Assembly: GCA_030602845.1 (NCBI GenBank)
Contig: JAUVYZ010000154.1
Location: 1-5,582 of the forward strand
Direction of reading: 5' to 3'
DNA length: 5,582 nt
Source of the DNA: Phycisphaerae bacterium
GTDB lineage: Bacteria; Planctomycetota; Phycisphaerae; Sedimentisphaerales; Anaerobacaceae
Positions 1-4,244 of this stretch are shown one piece after another. Each line of letters opens with the position of its first letter. The first letter of the stretch is position 1. The translations under genes were made by a program, and so were the position numbers. The notes under the pieces were generated by a model. The model was not told where the DNA came from. It saw only the letters and a list, made by a program, of their open reading frames with translations, and ran no database searches.

Positions 1-1197
1 ATTAACGCATACGAGAAGCCGTACTTTGCGAAGGTCGGGTACTATCCGATGTTTTTGATGCCGCCTGGCAAAATCGGCGGAGGTTTTGGGGATAGCGCCT
101 GGCGCAAGACTGCTTCACGCAATGTGCCGCTGATGAGCCAGTTGGCGGCGCAGGGGCGCAATGGGCACTGGCAATGGTACGTCGAGCAGATGGGCGGGGC
201 GAGGGAGACGAGTGGTTATATCGGTTTCATTCGCGGCGCGCTGCCGAAGGTCCGGGCCAAGCCGCCTGATGAGCTGCCTGCGTCGAGACTCTTCAGCGGC
301 ACGGGGCAAGCTTATCTCAATACGACGCTGAAGGACGCAAGAGAGGACGTGCAAGTCGTCTTCAAGTCGAGTCCGTTCGGCACGCAGTCGCACGGCAATG
401 AGGCGAACAATTCGTTTGTACTCTGGGCGTACGGGCAGCGACTACTGGTCCGAAGCGGGCACTACGACTCCTACGGAAGCGACCACCACCGCAATTGGGT
501 GTGGAGCACGCGCTCGGTCAACAATATCACGGTTAACGGCCAGGGGCAGGGGAAGCGTACTGCGAAGGCACAGGGCAAAATCGTTGGTTTCAAGACCACT
601 GCATCAATGGACATCGTTGTTGGGGAAGCGGGACAAGCGTATGAGCCAGCGCTCGAGCGTTTCACGCGTGCCATCATTTTTGTCAAGCCGGAACTGGTTG
701 TCGTTTACGACCGCCTGGAGGCCAAAGAACCCTCGACGTTTGAATACTGGCTTCACGCCATCAAAAAAATTGACGTGGAAGGCCAGCACAGCATCCGAGT
801 CCGAAACGATGACGTGGTTTGTGATATTAATTTTCTAACGCCTTCGGGATTGGATTTCGTTCAAACCGACGAATATGACCCGAATCCACGGCCTCGTATC
901 AAGGAGCGGGAATGGCACCTGACGGCGACGACGCCGGAGAAAAAGAAACGCATCGAGTTCGTGACGCTCTATCGTCCGCATCGAATCAAGGACCAGGTGC
1001 CAAACGAGGCCGGTCTAGAGCAAATTAAGGGCGGTTATGCGCTGAAAGTGAAACTTTCCGACGGCGAGTTCGTGGCCCTTCTTCCCACCGACGACCGTGC
1101 CACTCTGAGGGCGCACGGCCTGAAGAGCAAAGGGGCAATTAAAGGCCGGCTGAAGCGGGTCGGCAAGCCGGCCGAAATACTCGGGCTCGAGGAGTAA
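1..1197 (+). CDS. Heparinase II/III-like (DUF4962-type) polysaccharide lyase, 5'-truncated by window edge
   Basis: The frame is open from base 1 (INAYEKPYFAKVGYY...), so the gene starts outside the window; 398 residues are visible and the ATG at 49 is internal. Proteins of this type have an N-terminal alpha/alpha-toroid and a C-terminal beta-sandwich. They cleave acidic polysaccharides (heparin/heparan-like, alginate or other uronates) by beta-elimination, usually outside the cytoplasm. Seen here: the end of the helical domain with a GGGFGDSAW stretch (about residues 25-33), then the heparinase II/III block: FKSSPFGTQSHGNEANNSF (His131), LLVRSGHYDSYGSDHHRNW (about 149-166) and TRSVNNITVNGQGQ. 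The remainder is beta-rich. The family usually has an Asp before SG and a His before N in the last block; here these are Arg and Asn, so the metal/active-site layout may differ. The signal peptide, if present, is off-window. The substrate cannot be read from the sequence. The family call is fairly sure, the exact PL family is not. Confidence 0.82.
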   Translation: MNAYEKPYFAKVGYYPMFLMPPGKIGGGFGDSAWRKTASRNVPLMSQLAAQGRNGHWQWYVEQMGGARETSGYIGFIRGALPKVRAKPPDELPASRLFSGTGQAYLNTTLKDAREDVQVVFKSSPFGTQSHGNEANNSFVLWAYGQRLLVRSGHYDSYGSDHHRNWVWSTRSVNNITVNGQGQGKRTAKAQGKIVGFKTTASMDIVVGEAGQAYEPALERFTRAIIFVKPELVVVYDRLEAKEPSTFEYWLHAIKKIDVEGQHSIRVRNDDVVCDINFLTPSGLDFVQTDEYDPNPRPRIKEREWHLTATTPEKKKRIEFVTLYRPHRIKDQVPNEAGLEQIKGGYALKVKLSDGEFVALLPTDDRATLRAHGLKSKGAIKGRLKRVGKPAEILGLEE

Positions 1198-1214
1198 TTG
1201 GAGGAGAAGCCGGC

Positions 1215-1243
1215 TTGACGTTTTCGCGAGATTCGGGTATGTT
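1215..1243 (+). promoter_or_regulatory. Predicted sigma70-type promoter
   Basis: A -35 box TTGACG (1215-1220, 5 of 6 to consensus) and a -10 box TATGTT (1238-1243, 4 of 6) are separated by exactly 17 bp. The promoter starts 18 bp after the lyase stop codon and would begin transcription near 1250, giving a leader of about 140 nt for the downstream oxidoreductase/URO-D unit. The prediction rests on motif and position only. Promoter consensus in Planctomycetes-like bacteria is less well defined, hence the moderate confidence. Confidence 0.5.
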
Positions 1244-1250
1244 TGTATTG

Positions 1251-1276
1251 ATTTATGGTGGCAAGCTACCATAGAT
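1251..1276. promoter_or_regulatory. Palindromic operator candidate at the predicted transcription start
   Basis: The 20-bp core TATGGTGGCAAGCTACCATA (1254-1273) has perfect 6-bp arms (TATGGT/ACCATA) and an inner GC/GC match around a central AA. The symmetry extends outward by a further AT/AT pair (1251-1252 with 1275-1276) after one mismatch. It lies at about +1 to +27 relative to the predicted promoter, a typical position for a repressor operator of the LacI or GntR kind. The alternative is a small RNA hairpin at the 5' end of the leader, but its loop would be very tight, which favours a DNA-binding site. Confidence 0.45.
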
Positions 1277-1277
1277 G

Positions 1278-1352
1278 GACCCGCTGCTTCGATTTTGCGA
1301 AGCCCCTCGGTTTGCTTCGCAAGAAGCAGAGGGGCAAGCAAAACGGCGGGTC
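1278..1352 (+). repeat. Long nested inverted repeat / structured 5' leader
   Basis: Paired arms occur in nested order: GACCCGC (1278-1284) with GCGGGTC (1346-1352); TTTTGC (1293-1298) with GCAAAA (1338-1343); GCCCCTC (1302-1308) with GAGGGGC (1329-1335); TGCTTC (1313-1318) with GAAGCA (1323-1328), closed by a GCAA loop. A mutually exclusive fold also exists: TTGCGAAGC (1295-1303) with GCTTCGCAA (1314-1322), as does a smaller GCTTCG/CGAAGC hairpin (1286-1303). The region is AT-rich just afterwards but has no T-tract, so it is not a standard intrinsic terminator. It may be a leader RNA regulator or an inserted palindromic repeat element. It lies upstream of the likely start codon and should not be read as protein. 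Confidence 0.6.
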
Positions 1353-1387
1353 TGAGAAATTCTGGTTAAAATTTATTGCTTGTAAAA

Positions 1388-1393
1388 AGGTGA
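1388..1393 (+). promoter_or_regulatory. Shine-Dalgarno sequence that decides the first oxidoreductase start
   Basis: AGGTGA sits five bases upstream of an in-frame ATA codon at 1399 and overlaps the in-frame GTG at 1390. No comparable site precedes the in-frame ATG at 1255 or the TTG at 1312. This SD best fits initiation at 1399 on a non-standard ATA (an ATG to ATA change, or a sequencing error). Otherwise GTG 1390 initiates without a properly spaced SD. Confidence 0.5.
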
Positions 1394-2775
1394 AGACCAT
1401 AAAGAAAATTAGCCGGCGAAGGTTTTTGAAAAAGGCCACAGGTGTTGGCCTGGGGGCAATTGGATTTGGGTTCCCGCAAAGCGGGGTCCCTCCATATATT
1501 ATTCCCTCGTCCGCCCTGGGTAAAGCCGACACCGCTGCTGCGAGCCCCGCCCCTGCGGCAGGGGTCGGGGCGAGTAATCGTGTCGTAATGGGCTGCATCG
1601 GGGTCGGCCCGCGAGGACGGCTGAACACACGGGGGCTGATGCACTATGGGGCACAGGTGGTCGCGGTTTGCGACGTCGATGCCGAGGCACGCGCACTGGC
1701 CAAGAAGGAAGTGGAAGACCACTATACCGGCAAGCAGGGGCGAGAGAAGTACACAGGATGCGCAACCTACAATGACTTCCGTGACCTGCTTGCCCGCGAT
1801 GATATCGATGCCGTGATGATTGCAACGCCGGACCACTGGCACGTTCCCATCGCCATTTCAGCGGTGAAGGCAGGCAAGGACATCTATGTCGAAAAGCCCC
1901 TCGGGGTAACGATTGCCGAGGGCCAGGCGTTGAGGGATACCGTCCGCCGGTATGGGGTTGTCTTCATGCACGGCACCGAACAACGGTCATTCAGCCAGTT
2001 TCGATTCGCGTGCGAGCTGGTTCGCAACAAACGAATCGGCGAACTGCAGACAATCAAAGTTGCCTGCCCGGGCGGCCAACAGACGGGCGTGTATCCGCCT
2101 ATGCCGGCGCCAAAGGGACTCGACTGGGACATGTGGCTCGGCCCAGCTCCGTGGGTACCGTACACAAAGGCGCGACTTCGTCCGGGCCCCAATCAAGGTT
2201 GGTACTTCATCTCCGACTATGCCTCGAGCGGCTTCGTGGCCGGATGGGGTGTCCACCATATTGATATTGCTCAATGGGCCCTCGATGCGGACCACAGCGG
2301 TCCGGTTAAGATCGACGGACAAGGGGTATTCCCCAAAAATGGTCTCTGGGATACACCCCTGACCTGGAATATCGACTATACGTATGGCAATGGTGTGCGG
2401 GTGAACTTCACGGATAATAGCAAGAACCGTCAGGGCGTTCGCTTCGAGGGAACCGAAGGCTGGATTCACGTTACGCGCAGCTCAATCGAGGCAGAGCCAA
2501 AGTCGGTGCTGCGTTCGGTCATCGGTCCAGACGAGATTCATCTGTATAAGTGCGACAGCGACGACGGGAATTTTGTCGAGTGCGTCAAGACCCGGTCGGC
2601 GACCTGTTCGCCCATTGAAGCTGCGCACCGGTCCACGACGGCCTGCTACCTGGGTTACATTTCGGTCCTGCTCGGGCGCAAGCTGAGATGGGACCCCGAC
2701 GCCGAGCGATTTGTCAACGACGAACAGGCCAACAGAATGCTGTCACGGTCGATGCGCAGCCCGTGGCATTTGTAA
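1390..2775 (+). CDS. Tat-exported Gfo/Idh/MocA-family oxidoreductase, copy 1
   Basis: This NAD(P)-dependent oxidoreductase probably acts on sugars or inositol-like compounds after Tat export with its cofactor bound. From GTG 1390 it has 461 residues. The Tat motif ISRRRFLKK is at about 7-15, followed by a hydrophobic stretch and SSALGKA. The Rossmann fold starts at VVMGCIGVGPRGR (about 65-77) with CDVD after beta-2. ATPDHWH is at 145-151, EKPLG at 168-172 (the family's EKP lysine) and the substrate-domain motif GWGVHHIDIAQW at 285-296. It ends SRSMRSPWHL, like its paralogue at 4245. The start is uncertain: the ATG at 1255 would put a 45-residue basic tail, coded through a hairpin, in front of the Tat motif, which is unlikely; 1390 (GTG) or 1399 (ATA, with SD) fits. 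Compared with the paralogue it carries two extra palindromic segments near the N-terminus. It heads the unit continuing into the URO-D gene 49 bp downstream. The substrate is unknown. Confidence 0.88.
   Translation: MKTIKKISRRRFLKKATGVGLGAIGFGFPQSGVPPYIIPSSALGKADTAAASPAPAAGVGASNRVVMGCIGVGPRGRLNTRGLMHYGAQVVAVCDVDAEARALAKKEVEDHYTGKQGREKYTGCATYNDFRDLLARDDIDAVMIATPDHWHVPIAISAVKAGKDIYVEKPLGVTIAEGQALRDTVRRYGVVFMHGTEQRSFSQFRFACELVRNKRIGELQTIKVACPGGQQTGVYPPMPAPKGLDWDMWLGPAPWVPYTKARLRPGPNQGWYFISDYASSGFVAGWGVHHIDIAQWALDADHSGPVKIDGQGVFPKNGLWDTPLTWNIDYTYGNGVRVNFTDNSKNRQGVRFEGTEGWIHVTRSSIEAEPKSVLRSVIGPDEIHLYKCDSDDGNFVECVKTRSATCSPIEAAHRSTTACYLGYISVLLGRKLRWDPDAERFVNDEQANRMLSRSMRSPWHL
1468..1490 (+). repeat. 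Palindromic in-frame micro-insertion (24 bp) in the Tat signal region
   Basis: Arms GGG-tt-CCCGC (1468-1477) and GCGGG-gt-CCC (1481-1490) surround an AAA loop. In the paralogue, F-P-Y-I follows the hydrophobic signal core; here F is followed by eight extra residues (GFPQSGVP) before P-Y-I. The extra 24 bp match the palindrome almost base for base. It lengthens the end of the hydrophobic core of the Tat signal while keeping the frame. Confidence 0.6.
1539..1574 (+). repeat. Palindromic in-frame micro-insertion (30 bp) with 5-bp flanking direct repeat
   Basis: The palindrome runs 1544-1571: GCCCC (1544-1548) pairs with GGGGC (1567-1571), and CCCCTGC (1550-1556) pairs with GCAGGGG (1558-1564). 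GCGAG directly flanks it on both sides (about 1540-1544 and 1570-1574). The paralogue has a single GCGAGC in A-A-S-N-R at this site. Here the protein reads A-S, then ten extra residues (PAPAAGVGAS), then N-R, in the linker between the Tat signal and the Rossmann fold. Confidence 0.62.
2728..2768 (+). repeat. Near-identical 41-bp segment shared with 5514-5554
   Basis: The last 34 bp (2735-2768) are identical to 5521-5554 at every base. The preceding 7 bp differ at one position. This is the 3' end of both oxidoreductase genes, encoding ANRMLSRSMRSPWH. Elsewhere the two genes differ at many synonymous and non-synonymous positions. Confidence 0.8.
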
Positions 2776-2806
2776 AAAACCAGTAATTTTTCAATAGAGA
2801 CTCTTG

Positions 2807-2815
2807 AGGAGGTGG
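2807..2815 (+). promoter_or_regulatory. Strong Shine-Dalgarno sequence for the URO-D-like gene
   Basis: GAGGAGGTG is almost a perfect anti-SD complement and ends nine bases before ATG 2825. It fixes the start at 2825. The in-frame TTG at 2804 overlaps this SD and cannot be the start it serves. Confidence 0.85.
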
Positions 2816-2824
2816 CAGAGTAAG

Positions 2825-4045
2825 ATGGCCAAGCCCTTCGACATTGCTCAGGACAAGGATATGGAACAACTGTACGCCGAACGGCTGAAGCGCTACGTTA
2901 CCGCAATGCGGAACGAAAAACCGGATAAGATTCCGATTCGTCCATTTGTTGCTGAGTTCACGGCCAAGTACGCCGGGTACACCTGCCAGGAGGTAACTCA
3001 CGATTTCGAGAAGGCATTTGCGGCCGCCCGCAAGTGTGCAGCGGATTTCGACTGGGACGCCGTGGTCGGCAATATGGTTTACGTTTGGACGGGGCTGACG
3101 CAGGCCATCGGGACGAAGTACTACGCAGTTCCCGGAATCGATATTTCTCCTGATATCGGCTTTCAATATCGTGAGCCGTCCGAGGAAGAGGCATTTATGA
3201 AGCCGGACGAATATGACCAGTTCATCGAGGACCCGACCGGATTTTTGTTCAACGTCTGGCTTCCGCGCATCTCGGCTGATGTAGTGGAGATAGGCGAGCC
3301 GGCATCGTATAGGAACAACCTGTCGTTTTTGAAGGGTGGGATGGCGATGCTGAATTACTTTAACGCGTTCGGAAAGCAGAATGAATTGCTGCGAACCGAA
3401 TCGGGGACAGTCTCAGCTATTTCCGGGATTCTCAAGGCACCGTTCGATATTATCGCCGATAAGCTGCGCGGGTATCTTGGTCTGGTTACTGATGTGATGG
3501 AGCGGCCGGACAAGGTGCTTGCGGCCTGCGAAGCCCTGATGCCGCACCTGCTGCACGTGGCCCTTTCCGGTGCGGACCCGGACAAGAATGTTCCAATCGG
3601 GTTCTGGATGCATCGTGGATGTGTGCCGTTCTTCTCGCAGGAACATTTCGATAAACTTTACTGGCCGACACTCAAACCAATCATCGAAGGAATCTGGGCC
3701 AAGGGACATCAGGTCCTGTTTTATGCTGAAGGCAATTGGAATGCGCATTTGAATGCCTTTGCCGAGCTGCCGGAGAAAGCAATCGTTTATCACGTCGATA
3801 TGGCTGACATTTTTGAGGTACACAAGGCGATTGGGCACAAGTTCTGCATCAGCGGCGGCATCCCCAATTTTCTGTTAAGCTACGGCACAGCGGACGAGGT
3901 GCGCGACTATTGCAAGAAGGTAATCGACGGTGTGGCCCGCGACGGCGGCTACATTATGGACGCCAGCGCTATCGTCCAGGATGACGCCAGGGTTGAAAAC
4001 ATTAAGGCGATGACAGATTTTACCCGTGAATATGGAGTGTACTGA
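2825..4045 (+). CDS. URO-D superfamily protein (uroporphyrinogen decarboxylase / corrinoid methyltransferase-like)
   Basis: 406 residues from ATG 2825. It has a URO-D-type TIM-barrel sequence pattern: RYVTAMRNEKPDKIPIRPF (about 23-41), the YAGYTCQEVTHDFEKAFAAARKCAADFDWDAVV region (50-81), VTDVMERPDKVLAACEALMPH (221-241), GHQVLFYAEGNW (294-305), ISGGIPNFLLSYGTADEV (342-359) and GGYIMDASAI (374-383). There is no signal peptide, so it is cytoplasmic. It is not HemE: the RQAGR motif is absent near the N-terminus. In methylcobamide:CoM methyltransferases (MtaA/MtbA) a His-x-Cys and a later Cys bind zinc; here the aligned positions read YAE and DASA, so zinc-thiol methyl transfer is doubtful. The N-terminus carries a PFDIAQDKD segment that looks like an inserted repeat; without it the protein would begin MEQLYAERLKR at ATG 2861. 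The gene overlaps the next small ORF by one base. Family is confident, reaction is unknown. Confidence 0.85.
   Translation: MAKPFDIAQDKDMEQLYAERLKRYVTAMRNEKPDKIPIRPFVAEFTAKYAGYTCQEVTHDFEKAFAAARKCAADFDWDAVVGNMVYVWTGLTQAIGTKYYAVPGIDISPDIGFQYREPSEEEAFMKPDEYDQFIEDPTGFLFNVWLPRISADVVEIGEPASYRNNLSFLKGGMAMLNYFNAFGKQNELLRTESGTVSAISGILKAPFDIIADKLRGYLGLVTDVMERPDKVLAACEALMPHLLHVALSGADPDKNVPIGFWMHRGCVPFFSQEHFDKLYWPTLKPIIEGIWAKGHQVLFYAEGNWNAHLNAFAELPEKAIVYHVDMADIFEVHKAIGHKFCISGGIPNFLLSYGTADEVRDYCKKVIDGVARDGGYIMDASAIVQDDARVENIKAMTDFTREYGVY
2829..2860 (+). repeat. Repeat-like insertion coding for PFDIAQDKD
   Basis: The core CCTTCGACATTGCTCAGGAC followed by AAGG (2834-2857) has CCTT/AAGG ends. It resembles a repeat often met in environmental bacterial genomes, which reads FDKLRAG- or FDIAQDK-like peptides in one direction and LS-VEG-like peptides in the other. 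This is recalled pattern knowledge, not a search result. It lies between the start codon and the first family-typical residues (MEQLYAERLKR). Confidence 0.45.
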
Positions 4046-4215
4046 TGACTGAACAAAAGAAACCAAAGAGAAAGCCGGGTGTTTGTATCCCCTGGGAGGA
4101 GAAGCTCAAGGAGCTGCCCGAGATTTCGGGAGACAAGGAGCTCGTGCAGAAAGTGTGGGAAGACATCGACGCATTAGGCTACGTATACATCTGGCAGTGT
4201 TTACTCTCGTTCTGA
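4045..4215 (+). CDS. Small 56-residue protein, translationally coupled to the URO-D gene
   Basis: ATG at 4045 overlaps the URO-D stop in a TGATG arrangement, the classic sign of translational coupling; it ends at TGA 4213-4215. The product begins MTEQKKPKRKPGVCIPWEEK and continues with KLKELPEISGDKELVQKVWE and an aromatic tail ending GYVYIWQCLLSF. It is basic at the start, acidic and probably helical in the middle, with Cys14, Cys52 and three Trp. There is no signal peptide or clear membrane segment. I do not recognise the family. It may be a small partner of the URO-D protein or the surviving N-terminus of a truncated gene: its last residues (QCLLSF) look less protein-like and the next gene begins 29 bp on. 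The coupling and sensible composition support it being translated. A TTG-initiated reading of the second oxidoreductase from 4083 would overlap it in another frame and is rejected. Confidence 0.6.
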   Translation: MTEQKKPKRKPGVCIPWEEKLKELPEISGDKELVQKVWEDIDALGYVYIWQCLLSF

Positions 4216-4230
4216 GAAGCGAGCTAACAA

Positions 4231-4236
4231 TTGGAG
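4231..4236 (+). promoter_or_regulatory. Shine-Dalgarno sequence for the second oxidoreductase
   Basis: TTGGAG ends eight bases upstream of ATG 4245. It selects this ATG, which places the Tat twin-arginine motif at residues 8-14, over the upstream in-frame TTG at 4083. Confidence 0.65.
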
Positions 4237-4244
4237 ATTGTGCT

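Noticed and set aside
398..838. Second + strand open frame inside the lyase gene
   Set aside because: It is an out-of-frame shadow rich in Arg/Ser/Thr, and the overlapping frame has clear heparinase II/III motifs.
1278..1352. Intrinsic terminator for the lyase gene
   Set aside because: The stem is strong but is followed by TGAGAAATTCTGG rather than a T-run, and it lies downstream of a good promoter.
1255..1389. N-terminal extension of the first oxidoreductase from ATG 1255
   Set aside because: It lacks an SD, starts within the TATGGT/ACCATA palindrome, runs through the long hairpin, and would put 45 residues of odd basic sequence before a normal Tat motif.
1366..1842. Long antisense open frames opposite the first oxidoreductase (also at 1987-2469 and 2714-3166)
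   Set aside because: They are complements of well-supported genes, have no plausible domain, and show Cys/Arg/Pro-rich shadow composition.
2776..2795. Terminator between the first oxidoreductase and the URO-D gene (AAAAA...TTTTT)
   Set aside because: It is only an A/T stem with no GC pairs, too weak to terminate, so the genes are treated as one unit.
2804..2824. TTG start for the URO-D-like gene
   Set aside because: The TTG overlaps the SD sequence GAGGAGGTG that serves ATG 2825.
2825..4045. Authentic HemE uroporphyrinogen decarboxylase of haem synthesis
   Set aside because: It is longer than HemE, lacks the RQAGR motif, and sits among sugar-catabolic genes.
4083..4244. TTG-initiated 54-residue extension of the second oxidoreductase
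   Set aside because: It overlaps the 56-residue ORF in another frame, has an arginine-rich shadow composition, and a good SD plus ATG exists at 4245 directly before the Tat motif.
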